Origin: Thermothielavioides terrestris NRRL 8126
Taxonomy: Eukaryota; Ascomycota; Sordariomycetes; Sordariales; Chaetomiaceae
Length of the DNA: 64,000 bases
Direction: 5' to 3'
Assembly: GCF_000226115.1 (NCBI RefSeq)
Contig: NC_016459.1
Coordinates: 4,284,501 to 4,348,500 of the forward strand
Shown here: one piece after another, positions 23,818 through 33,313 of the stretch
How positions within the stretch are numbered: the first letter of the stretch is position 1
Layout: each line of letters starts with the position of its first letter
The notes under the pieces: model-generated
The model's database searches: none
Told to the model about the DNA's origin: nothing
The model's input: the letters and a program-made list of their open reading frames with translations, nothing else
Translations under genes and position numbers: made by a program

Positions 23818-24393
23818 GCGACCCTCTTAAAAAAAACATCCCAGATTTCTTAGAAAAACGACCCAGCCAGGGGCGGCCCGTGCGCTCCCACCAAAACGCC
23901 GCAGCGAACATCACCTCACGCCCCGGATGACATATCGCCACAGGAATCGCGATAGGAATTGATGAGCCATCCAAACGGTCAACTGAGATGTTGGCTCCCA
24001 AAGGAGAGGGCATCTGCAATGACGGATAAAGAGGTACCTAGTAGGTATATTCGGCGTCAACTCCCTAAGTTTCTTATCGATAAGAAGTCTCTTATCGATA
24101 AGAAAATATCATATGACTTATAAACTAAGAGGCTCCGGTAGCTTAGGTTGTTAAGGCGGGTAGTACTTAAGCTAGCTCAACTACCTACATTTTTAAGCTT
24201 TTTAGCCGATTCGGCGTTTTCAGTCAAGTCTCCATTTTCCACCTTTGTATCGTCGATTTGTCGCGATTCCTTTCGTGACATGTCATCCGGGTCGTGTGGC
24301 GGTGTTCGCTGCGAGGTTTTGGTGGGAGCGCACGGGCCGCCCCTGGCTGGGTCGTTTTTCTAAGAAATCTAGGATGTTTTTTTAAGAGGGTCG
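23818..24393. mobile_element. hAT-type non-autonomous TIR element
   Basis: A 576-bp element flanked by the 8-bp direct repeat ATTGTGGT at 23,810-23,817 and 24,394-24,401, the target-site duplication size typical of hAT transposons. Its ends are long inverted repeats of at least 110 bp with a few mismatches (CGACCCTCTTAAAAAAA...AGATTTCTTAGAAAAACGACCC and complement). The middle is AT-richer and contains repeated CTTATCGATAAG palindromes at about 24,074-24,103. There is no transposase frame. It lies directly upstream of the dioxygenase gene. Confidence 0.85.
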
Positions 24394-24401
24394 ATTGTGG
24401 T

Positions 24402-24952
24402 CGGCTAGGTAAGGGAACAACAGTACGGAATACAGTGCAACCTTGCTTGGGTGGATCGTAGGTGCATCATTCAAAAGCAGCCATTTCAACAACCCCAGAA
24501 CTGTTCTGAACGTAAAGAGATGTAGAACATGTGGTTGATCTCAGTGAGATACACTGTTAAGTGGTATTCTTTCGGTATCTGTTTTGTTGCTTTGCGGCGG
24601 AGTTTGGGAATTTCGTTTCGCTCTATGTCACGAGACGGTCAACGAAGGACGGAATACGGAGGAGTATTGGAGAGGAGTGTCCCGGACTGCTGCACTGTGT
24701 ACGGAATACAATTTCCCCGATCCGCGAGGAATTGCTGTCTTGCATCGCCAAACTCAAACGATCAGTTAAATCCAAGCTGCCCAGAGTGACGTAACAAGGG
24801 TCGAGTTCGCTCCCCCAGATGCTCGTGTAAGCTCCAACTTCCAAGTGCATCAACAGGTAGCGGCCAGAAAGAAAACAAGACACCCATCTTCAATCAGAGA
24901 TAATACGTTGGCTTCACTTGGCACGCTCCGCCCTCTTGAGCATAGATCCGTT
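24402..24952. other. intergenic, no gene recognised
   Basis: About 550 bp between the hAT-type element and the small IF1-like gene. Overlapping short frames are present at 24,529-24,883, none with family features. Confidence 0.4.
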
Positions 24953-25205
24953 ATGAACCCTAATCCTCTGTCCGACCGCGAGAAGGCGCTGGAGAACCAA
25001 TGGATCCGAGAGCGAGAGTGCGTTCTCCTCCCTCAGCTTCGTGGGCATCGGCATCGTCGAGACAGCCGGGCTTACAGAGCGCAGGAAACAATTGGCCAAG
25101 CAGAGAAGCGCCAAAAAGGACACAGCCAAGGAGACAGCCAAGGACAGCGGTAGCGGCGCTGGAAGTCGTAAGGGGCAAGAGCAGACCGGACAGGAGAAGA
25201 AGTGA
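24953..25205 (+). CDS. small charged protein, possibly IF1-like
   Basis: Proposed two-exon gene, join(24953..25017,25085..25205), 61 residues. Exon 1 starts at an ATG and ends at GTGCGT. A CTTAC branch point precedes the GCAG acceptor at 25,081-25,084, and the phase-2 junction restores one continuous frame. The product is a very charged helix: DREKALENQWIREREKQLAK, then KKDTAKETAKDSGSGAGS and a KK end. The DREKALENQWIRERE part resembles the inhibitory helix of mitochondrial F1-ATPase inhibitors (xREKAxEDxxxRxxE), although no targeting peptide is evident. The call rests on splice consistency and composition only; transcript evidence would settle it. Confidence 0.5.
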
Positions 25206-26361
25206 GGTTCGTGCTAGGCAGTCCTTCAAGGCTTTCAATTCTTGACTCAATCTAAAAAACTCGTTGCCTCAAAATGCATCCATATTGCAACGCCCCCGCC
25301 CCCCAAGCATTGCATCCCCCCCAAATCATTGCTTGGTCGCAGAGCTGGTTCGTACCCTTGTTGCCTCCGGCCAGCGATGGAAGGCTCCGTTTTGCGCAAG
25401 GGGATCAAGATCAAAATCAGTCACTCGTCGGCGTGCAAAACCTTGAAGCCGGGGCGCTCGATGATGTGATCCTACCGCAGGGTTAGACACGGACAGAGAG
25501 CGCAAGGGGACCAGGATCTTGATCTCCTTATGAATGACAGTGCGCGAGCTCGATCAGGATTGTCCCCTTTTTTTTTTTGACTTGATCATCTTGATGGCGA
25601 AGTATTTGCCGGAAGCACGATCTACTGTTTTGAAAATCCTGCCGAATTGCACCCTCTCCATCGTGCGTGCCTCCGTCATCGCGTGAGCCTTCGCAGATTG
25701 CAGCAGCGACCCCTTCCCTCCTATTCCTCCCCTCCCCTACGGAGCTTCAATCGCCAAACTCTCCGAAACCAGCCATGAGTTAATGCGTAACGTACTTAAC
25801 TAGATTGCTGTTTGATATGAGACATTGGCCAGCCGCTTTTCCCCAGGTCAGTTTGCCGAGATCTTCCGTTTTCGTAGCTCACCGCCAAGTTCATCATTAG
25901 TATCATTGCTGCGAGTGCTCTTCTGGCTCTGTTGTTGGTCCTGCAGAACCTTGAGAATCTGGAGTCCACAAAATGAAAACCGGCCTCCGTTGAGGAGACA
26001 CGAAGGAGAGGTATGTACCCGCAGTGCGCAACAAAGGGCAAGGGCGTCCGAACCTATTCGTCGCAGCATCTGCGCGGTTACCACACTCCTGTAGATGAAT
26101 AAACTCGGGAGTGGCCATTTCCCAGTGTCGATTTATTACGGCCGGGTCACGCAGGGCTGCAGTGTTGCGGAACTGAACACGGAAGGCTAAGAAAGTCGAG
26201 GAAATGGATATCGCCAAGCATGAAGGAGAACATGCAAACATTAATCACTGCTCATATTGCTAACGCTGATTAACCATAACCGGCGCTAGTATCTCTTTCG
26301 AGAGCCGCTAATTCATGTCCGCCTTCGCGTTATCTACATCGACAATAAACAGACCCAGAGC
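25206..26361. other. intergenic, no gene recognised
   Basis: About 1.15 kb with a T-run at about 25,567-25,578 and only short overlapping frames on both strands. No domain, repeat pair or RNA gene was recognised. Confidence 0.4.
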
Positions 26362-27504
26362 TCACTCCCCGTCCTCCGGCCCCGGCGACGGCAGATCCCA
26401 TTCAAAACGACGGAACCGGTGGGCATACCACGCCTCTCGGAAGTCTGCGACCTGTATCACCCTGCGCAGCAGCAAGTATCTCGCGTCCTCGGCAAGGATA
26501 GCCTGCAACCGCCCCGCCATCTCGACCGGCAGGAGCCTCGCCAGGCGCCGCACAAACTTCCCAGCGGGCCGGGCGACCACCAGCAACTGCTGCAGACCGG
26601 CGAGATGCTGGAGGTGGTCAGAAAGCGGGCCGCGCGCTTCGTGAGGGTAGGCGCCGACGTAGGGCAGCGTCACTGCGAGGGCCGCCGGCGGCAGCTGCAG
26701 CTGCAGCTGCAGGTGCGGCTGGTCGAGCCACGCGGCCGCGTCCACGTAGCGCTCCGGATCGACGAACAGCAGAAGCTCGCCCCAGGCGTTGACGACGAAG
26801 CACTCGGTTGTCGGGCCCGTGAGCTGCCGCTCCAGCGGGCAGCGCGGGCAGCCGCCCTCGGCCGGGTCGAGTGAGCGCGGCGGCAGCTCCGCGTAGTGCG
26901 CGCCGCACGACCAGCCGGCGGCGCGCAGGCGCTCAGGCTGCAGGCTCAGGCCGCCGACCAGGCCGATGGGTTGCTTGTAGGTGTTGTACACGATGCTGGT
27001 GTGGTTCTGCATGCACTGGCAGGGCGGGGCGCTCGGCGGCGGGGAGGCGTAGTCGAGGACTGGCACCGGCTCGGAGGCGGGCATCGGGACGCTGCCGTTG
27101 AGCGGCGCCGGCGGGCCGGACGGCGGGTGCTCCTCGAGAAAGCCCAGGCGTGAGCGGTAGCGGTTCTTGATCTGCGTCGACCTGAGGCCGGGGAGGCGTG
27201 TCTGCTCCAGCACGGTGGTGTGCGGGATCGGCCGCAGCCATCCTTGCTCGCCGTCGGGGTTGCAGCTCGGGTTGCTGCAGCGCCAGTAGGCCGGCTCGAT
27301 CTCGCTCGTGTCGCGCAGGGTTACGAAGGAGTCCGTCCGCGGGGTCAGCCAGTCGAATACTGCTGGTGTGGCGTCTGGACTTAGATCTCGAGGGGGTTCA
27401 CGGTCCGAGTTAATCCTCGCGGCGACAATGCAGTCGTCCACGAACCCGCTTGTCGAGGGGGGCGAGGGAAGTGACCGGTACGGTCCGCTTGGTGAGAAGT
27501 ACAT
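26362..27504 (-). CDS. hypothetical protein with paired cysteines
   Basis: Single-exon frame of 380 residues starting at an ATG at 27,504. I do not recognise a family. Visible features are several cysteine pairs that could bind metal or form disulphides (WRCSNPSC at about residue 75; CQCMQ at about 165; CPRCPLE at about 225), a proline-rich central part, and a leucine-rich, arginine-rich C-terminal half (LLVVARPAGKFVRRLARLL; LLLRRVIQ) ending in a Pro/Glu tail. GC-rich third positions and the length support a real gene. No signal peptide or clear transmembrane helix is seen. An alternative is that short introns modify the N-terminal part. Confidence 0.55.
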   Translation of the reverse strand: MYFSPSGPYRSLPSPPSTSGFVDDCIVAARINSDREPPRDLSPDATPAVFDWLTPRTDSFVTLRDTSEIEPAYWRCSNPSCNPDGEQGWLRPIPHTTVLEQTRLPGLRSTQIKNRYRSRLGFLEEHPPSGPPAPLNGSVPMPASEPVPVLDYASPPPSAPPCQCMQNHTSIVYNTYKQPIGLVGGLSLQPERLRAAGWSCGAHYAELPPRSLDPAEGGCPRCPLERQLTGPTTECFVVNAWGELLLFVDPERYVDAAAWLDQPHLQLQLQLPPAALAVTLPYVGAYPHEARGPLSDHLQHLAGLQQLLVVARPAGKFVRRLARLLPVEMAGRLQAILAEDARYLLLRRVIQVADFREAWYAHRFRRFEWDLPSPGPEDGE

Positions 27505-29033
27505 TGTGCTGTAGAGAGCTCAATATACATCCCGATCTGGACCTGTCAATGGAGGTCGCCTTGAAGTCCAGGTCTGCCATTACGCCGAGGGTAGACCGGG
27601 CAAGTCCACGATAACTGAAATGAAAGCCCTGGCGGGCGTTGGCAGGGACGACTGACATTCGCCCTAATGGATGCAGGAGCGACAATCCATGGTATGGGCG
27701 ACGGGTCTGCTCCTCCCTTCGACTTGCTTCGCGAATCCCTGCTCCTTCCACGCTGCTCGCTCGCCCGAGGAGTCGATTTTGGCTGGCCAAGCTTGGTCTC
27801 CCGTTACTCCCTTCACCTCGAGCTGTATGCGAAAACGCAGGAGAGTAACACTGATACTGTCCACCAGGGCGACGTACGGTGCATGGTTCCAGGTTGCTCC
27901 TTGGTTTTGTGCCATGCACGGCGGGTGATGGGCGACGACTCGACGAGCAGAGAGTCAACAGCGCCCATGCCGAGAGTTGAAAATGCCAATACCGGTGCCT
28001 TGACGGAAATTCCGTCGCATGGCGAAAAAGGCGTAGGCCCAGGCGAGGACAATGTTCCATGATTCATCTCCGTTTCTGCTTCGATCATCCTCGAGTTAGT
28101 GTTACACGGCGGGGAGGGGCGGAGAGGGGCATACAAACAATGCCCCAGTAAGAGGCATCCCTGGCACCCTTCTTAACAAAGGAAACGAACAGAATCTGTC
28201 TGCCCCTCGAGTCGCCCACTTAGAGGTCCTTGTTGTACCGATTCCAGGCAGTTTGATGGGACTACTTACAGCTCCTAGGTACGCTGCCCCCAGGCAGCCT
28301 TTGTTCGGTGAGGTGTGAACCTCCAACAACGCCGCAAACGTGGTCAAACGCTGATCGTTGGACGGGAGACTGGGGACAGCCGGGAATTTATTTCTGATTG
28401 GACCACCTCTCGCACGGTTTCAATGAAAGGAGCTGGCTGTCTGGCTCGCCCTGCTGTAGGCCTCAATGTGGCTGGGTCTCGGTGCAGCAAGGTCCCGCTA
28501 GCCTTGTCGGCCTCCCGTCTGCCCCCTGGGGGCCTGAGGTTGTAGGGCGTCATCGGAAGGCAGACTCAAAGTGATGCCTCCAGGCTGTCGTTTGCGATCT
28601 GGCGGCCGGGCTCATAGCATGTTAGTATTTGTACCATGGATTTTGTCGTGATGTCTTCACGACGCATTCGCAGCGAGTGGCAGCCCTCACTGCGAGCTTG
28701 TCTCGAGACTCTGGTTCTTGTTCTACTTAGCTGCACACTTCTAACTCGGTGTGGCATCGCTGCCCCAACTAAGACACCAAGGTTGGCCATTGTGCCATCT
28801 CGGCAGACCAGATAACCCCCCGTCCTCATTAAGGGATCGCACAGTGCTGCGTGTGACGGATATCAGGCCAGTCTCAGCTCCCCTTGCAAGCAGGCACCAC
28901 ACCAGAAGACCCAGCACAGCAGCGCCAAAGAGTCCGGATAGCCAACCAGGGGCGTATCTTTACGCACTTCTTGCTCCAGCCGACTCTACTGGCCCACAGT
29001 ACCGGCATCCGGGCCTTGGCGGCATTGGTGAAG
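27505..29033. other. intergenic, no gene recognised
   Basis: About 1.5 kb between the hypothetical protein and the zinc-finger gene. A plus frame at 27,667-28,062 (131 codons) starts with ATG but overlaps a longer minus frame and has no domain signature, so it is not called. No repeats were noticed. Confidence 0.4.
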
Positions 29034-30192
29034 ATGCCTCTGCATACACCCTCCAAGGGGAGGAACCGACACCAGTCTCGTGGTTCTGGACCATCCAGTT
29101 CGGCTACCACGGGCTGGAACCCAGAGCAAGGGACCATCGACCCGCGGCTTTTAACTGCGCAGTACTACCCTGGAGACTTCCCAGCCCCAGATCCGCTTGA
29201 TAGCTCTTTGTCCCACGCAACCACGCCATCTTCAGCAGGTTACGGAACCCTTTCGTACCCCGAGTGGTCTTACATCAGCGAGGTGCCGAACCAGCTATCG
29301 ACACAGCAATACTTGCCCCAGTCCGTTGCGGAGCCCGTTAGTCTCGTCGCAGGCTCGTAGACGCCTCACCCCAGAGACATGACGAACCTCAACGCCGACG
29401 GTGCGGGCATTGACCCCGACCTTAACACTCAGTTTTCCCATCTCAGCATGTCCCAGGACGTCGGACTCGATGCCTCCGTTGACCCCTCTTCTTGGCCCGC
29501 TGACACCGCGTCATTCTCCTCGCCGCCCGCCGGTGCAGGCCCCGACGCTTCTCATGCCGAGCAACTCAACTACAACGATGTCGCCGCTGCGCAGTCCGCC
29601 ACACAACCGAGCCCGCTCGACGTTGGCACCAGTTACGCCGGAGACACCGCGCTCCCTACCGATGCGCCTACAAACGACGACTCTTCCCAAGCCGGTCCGT
29701 CTTCTTCCAACCCCGCTGGTCCCGAAAAGCCCTTCATCTGCCATTACCAAGGCTGCGGCAAGGCCTACAAGCGCCAGTGCGACTTGGAGTACGTTCTTTT
29801 CCCATGCCCCCTTTTCACCTCTCTGCTTACTCACCTCCCCCTTGCCCCGACTAACACCATACCCCTTTCCCCCTTTCCTTCCTTCCTTCCTTCCTCCTCA
29901 ATCACCCGGGCCCTCTCCCAGTAAACGAGCAACACAGAACAACTAACAACCAGCTCTTCCCCCTCCAACAAACAGTAGGCACATGCACAACCACACCAGA
30001 CGCCGACACTGCGACCTCTGCCCCGCCGGCACCGCCCAGACCAGGGACCTCAACCGGCACATGTGGGTGCACCACCGGGACGAGGCGCGCGCGCGCGGAC
30101 TGCCGCGCGAGGCCGACAGCTGCGGCGAGTGCGGGTACAGCGGGCGGCGGGACAATGTGAAGAGGCATCGGGATATGAAAGGGCATCGCTGA
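29034..30192 (+). CDS. C2H2 zinc-finger protein
   Basis: Proposed three exons, join(29034..29336,29433..29788,29976..30192), 291 residues. The second splice (donor GTACGT, acceptor AACAG) is well supported. It completes a canonical finger CHYQGC...DLDRHMHNH (C-x4-C-x12-H-x3-H), followed by finger 2 (CDLC...RHMWVH) and a diverged finger 3 (CGECGYSGRRDNVKRHRDMKGH). The N-terminal 200 residues are Ser/Pro/Gln/Asp-rich, like an activation region. The first intron (29,337-29,432, donor GTTAGT) is less certain; without it the gene would start at the ATG at 29,379. It is probably a nuclear DNA-binding regulator, targets unknown. The last 42 coding bases are repeated twice downstream of the stop. Confidence 0.65.
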
Positions 30193-30204
30193 GTCGTTGA
30201 TGGA

Positions 30205-30374
30205 GACAATGTGAAGAGGCACGAGGATTTGAGAGGGCATCGCTGATTTGTCAATGGAGGCAGGGATTGAGGTTGAAGGAGGGAAGGTTTGAAGGAAGGA
30301 AACAGAGTACAGGGGGAGGAGGAGGGAGGCGGGACAACGTGAAGAGGCATAAAGATTTGAGAAGGTATCGCTGA
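30205..30374 (+). repeat. two degenerate copies of the zinc-finger gene's last 42 bp
   Basis: The 42 bp ending the zinc-finger gene (30,151-30,192, encoding DNVKRHRDMKGHR and stop) recur at 30,205-30,246 (DNVKRHEDLRGHR and stop) and 30,333-30,374 (DNVKRHKDLRRYR and stop). All are in the same orientation and all keep an open finger helix ending in TGA. The following TTGATGGAG...GGGATTGAGGTT segment is also repeated. The copies look like tandem duplications of the gene's 3' end. Confidence 0.8.
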
Positions 30375-30975
30375 GTTGTTGATGGAGGGAGGGATTGAGG
30401 TTAAAGGAGGGAAACAGAGTGCAGGGAAGCTGGTGGGACTGGGGAATGGGTGGACTGGGGGATTGTAAGTGGGTGAGTTTGTTTTTGTGTCGTTTCGTTT
30501 CGAGTCTTGACCTGGGTTTTTCTGCCTTCTTTTTTTCTCTTGCTCCCCTTCCTGACTGTGTTTTCGTATTTTCTTTTTACTTCTTGAGAGGTTGTTGGGG
30601 TGGTAGTCACTTTGTGGTTTCTTTCTCTGTTGCAATGTCACTGGCTTTGCTTTGCGTTTTTGCGTTCTTTCTTGTTGGACCTCCCTGGAGTCCACATTTT
30701 CTTTCCAGGCGTGATGCGCTGCTTCGAAAACCGTAGACCCGGAAACCACGTCTTTGTGCTGGTCTCTTTCCTTGCTGCACCACATTACACTCGCTTTGCA
30801 GTGGTTTCTTGTTTCGTGTCTTCTTGTTACCCCCGAACTCGGCTTCTTCGAGGCATTTTCCGGCCCATTCGGCTGGCTGCTCCGTGCCTAGCACGGTTCT
30901 GGGCGTCAGGCGCCGCTGGCTTAGTGTGTTGCCCATGTCAGATTGCTATGAGTTGACGACGGCTTCGCCGATCTG
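30375..30975. other. 3' flank of zinc-finger gene, no gene recognised
   Basis: About 600 bp of purine-rich then T-rich sequence after the repeated 3' ends, up to the nested TIR elements. No coding frame with family features is seen. Confidence 0.4.
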
Positions 30976-31000
30976 TCGCAGTTCGGAAATTGCGGATGTA

Positions 31001-31688
31001 CGGCGCTCCAAATCCTTCACTGTCCATAAACGTGACACTCGTTTGCAACTAACTCCAACCAAACAAACAAACCTGGCCCACTTTCAAAATCGCTCTTCGC
31101 TATATGCAATAAAACATTGCCTACCCTGCCTATCGCTCTCGCTTACCTACCTATGGCTTGTGCGCACCCTGCGGCACCTACAGTTGCGTACCCTGCGGCA
31201 CCTACAGGGCAGTTGCGCACCCTGCGGCACCTACAGTTACGCACCCTGCGGCACCCACAGTAGGTTACGCACCCTGTGGCACCCACAGTTACGCACCTTG
31301 CGGCACCCACACCTCAGTTACGCACCCTGCGGCACCCACAGTTACGCATCCTGCGGCACCCACAGTTACGCACCCTACGGCACCCACAGTTGTGCACCCT
31401 GCCTGCGGCAGCCACAGTTGTGCACCCTGCCTGCGGCAGCCACAGTTGTGCACCCTGCCTGCGGCAGCCACAGTTGTGTACCCTGCCTATGGCTCCTAGA
31501 GGTATTGCAAGGTGTAAGGTAGCTAAAATATCTTTAATTGCATAGAGCGAGGGGCGATTGTATAGAGCGAGGGGCGATTCTTAAAATCGGGTTGTAGCGG
31601 GGTAAGCTGGTTGCTATGGCGATTGTTCGGCTAGCGGTCAGTTGCAAACGGGTTTAGGTTAATGGACAGTGAAGGACTTGGAGCGCCG
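31001..31688. mobile_element. TA-flanked TIR element, copy 2, with minisatellite
   Basis: A 688-bp element between TA dinucleotides at 30,999-31,000 and 31,689-31,690. Its terminal inverted repeats match over about 28 bp with one mismatch (CGGCGCTCCAAATCCTTCAC at the left) and continue as GTTTGCAACT / AGTTGCAAAC. The interior (about 31,160-31,500) is a minisatellite of some 14 units around GCACCCTGCGGCACCCACAGTT. The element shares ends and interior with 8,979-9,549 but carries many more repeat units and no nested palindrome. No transposase is encoded. Confidence 0.8.
31160..31500 (+). repeat. GCACCCTGCGGCACCCACAG minisatellite
   Basis: A tandem array of about 22-24-bp units with variants (CACCTACAGTTGC, CACCCACAGTTAC, CTGCCTGCGGCAGCCACAG) inside the TIR element. 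It is open in several frames only because the repeat lacks stops, so the encoded Thr/Pro/His-rich peptides are not called as genes. Confidence 0.85.
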
Positions 31689-32112
31689 TACGGATGCCAA
31701 CGGAAGCCGAACGCCGACCTTCAGCTTAAAGCCGAGTGTTGCTTGTGAAATTAGTAATGATCGTCCGGTCTTCATCTTGACGAGAAGCAAGTTCAGAGGT
31801 CCAACTCTATTATTTGTTAAGATAGCTAACGATGTAAGGTACAAGGTAGCTTGAGAGATGACAGAACTTCTTACCAAGCTTATTGCGGATACTCTATTCT
31901 TGGTTCCCTTACCTTTGGCACAAACCACGGGTGACGTGCAAATATATACAACAAAACAAGCTAGATTATTGACAAGATATTTAGTTTCTTTGGACGTCTT
32001 GTCGACGGTTCCCCGATTGAATATCGGTTTTTTCAAAGCACGACTCGGCTATAAGCCGGATGGTCGGCATTCCGTTTACGCCAGCATCCGCGATCTCCGA
32101 ACTGCAACGTCT

Positions 32113-32550
32113 TGACACTGCGAGCCCATCAGCAGCGATGCAGTCCAGCTGCAGCATGGTCACGCTGGTCAAGGACGCAACCCCCGAAGAACAACGTCAC
32201 ATTCCGCTCTCGCAGTGACGTAGACAGTGGCAGCCGGCGAGTTGGATTAGGCAGTTGGTTGGGCTCGGACTTATCGGTCCCAGCGCGGGAATCCCCAGCT
32301 CGTCCATCCGCGCCCTCCCAAGGATCGGCCCGTCGTAGACGCGAAGCCGGCAGGTAACCCCACTGTAAGTGAAACATAGCCAGACATGTCCTCCGTCAGA
32401 ACCTATACATATGCCTGTGCGCGACAGTTGCGATTGCCGTTCAGCGCTGCAGGGTTGGCCTGATTTGGTTCTTGCGGGACGTCGACGGAACTCTCTTGCA
32501 TTTACCCTCTGCACTGCACTCTTCGCCATTCTCGTTGAAGACCGGACACA
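32113..32550. other. short intergenic region before monooxygenase
   Basis: About 440 bp between the nested TIR elements and the start of the FAD monooxygenase gene, presumably its promoter. No other feature was recognised. Confidence 0.4.
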
Positions 32551-32693
32551 ATGACAAACTCTACGTCTAGTGGCGGCGACCACCGCCGCAGGGTTATCGT
32601 GGTCGGGGCAGGTCCCGTGGGCCTCTTCGCCGCCCTGCTGCTCGCGCAGGCAGGCATCGCCGTTGACGTCATGGAGAAGGACACGGTTTTGAA

Positions 32694-33313
32694 CAAGGCT
32701 CGCAACAACTCAAACAACTCAAATATACGGCTCTATTTGAGTTGAATTGTATATATCGAAGCGATATTTGAGTTGATTTGCGATTTGTCAAATCGACGTA
32801 AATAGTTGTCAAATCACATATATATCCCTAACCCTAACTGCTTCCCCCTACTTTTTTTTCCCTACCCTACCTCCTTTTTACATGCTGCACCTCTTTTTTC
32901 TATACCCGACCGAGCTCTCCGGCTCTCGATAGCATTCGAAATAGCGAAATCGTTTAAAAATACAATAGAATTGAGAGTGGATAGTCCTACGTAGACCTTG
33001 TCGTCGTGATGCGATGCGTCGTGATGCGATACGTCGTGATGCGATGCATCGTGATGCGATGCGTTTGAATGACTGGCTCCGTTTGCATCGCCAAGCATCG
33101 AGAGTGGGGCAAAATCGGGCTGTTGGTGGTGGCTGTGGTGGCTGACTACGCTGGGCTGGGAGGCATCTTGCGAGGCGCTAGGTCTTGGCAAATAGACAAT
33201 TCAAACAACTCAAATCCAGGCCCAGATTTGATTGCCAACAGGGCCGAATTGAGTTGAGTTGCGTTGGATTTGATTGAGTTGAGTTGGCTGGATTTGAGTT
33301 GTTGCGAGCCTTG
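32694..33313. mobile_element. hAT-type element inside the monooxygenase gene
   Basis: A 620-bp insertion flanked by the 8-bp duplication GTTTTGAA (32,686-32,693 and 33,314-33,321). Terminal inverted repeats are CAAGGCTCGCAACAACTCAA and its complement at the right end. Both subterminal regions are dense in CAACTCAAA/TTTGAGTTG motifs in both orientations, probably transposase-binding repeats. The interior has a GATGCGAT-type tandem array at about 33,005-33,062. No transposase is encoded. The exact duplication and intact host frame point to a recent insertion. Confidence 0.88.
33005..33062. repeat. CGTCGTGATGCGAT tandem repeat
   Basis: About four 14-bp units (CGTCGTGATGCGAT with single changes) lie in a row inside the hAT-type element. 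Confidence 0.8.

Larger units (their letters stand above)
30973..32112. mobile_element. outer TIR element interrupted by the TA-flanked MITE
   Basis: The sequence at 30,977-30,998 (GCAGTTCGGAAATTGCGGATG) is found inverted at about 32,086-32,108 (CATCCGCGATCTCCGAACTGC). When the inner element 31,001-31,688 is removed, the left inverted repeat continues for some 60 bp (CGGATGCC...GCCGACCTTCAGC against GCCGACCATCCGG at the right). This is therefore a separate, older element of about 445 bp into which the TA-flanked MITE inserted near the left terminus. It encodes no transposase. The exact ends and target duplication could not be fixed by eye. Confidence 0.6.

Noticed and set aside
27667..28062. 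131-codon plus-strand frame
   Set aside because: It is ATG-initiated but has no domain or splice support and overlaps an equally long minus frame.
29379..29924. Zinc-finger gene ending in unspliced low-complexity sequence
   Set aside because: Splicing at 29,788/29,976 completes a canonical C2H2 finger; the unspliced frame runs into T/C-rich intron sequence.
31158..31545. Overlapping Thr/Pro/His-rich frames in the minisatellite
   Set aside because: Several frames on both strands are open at once because of the repeat, and they lie within a MITE.
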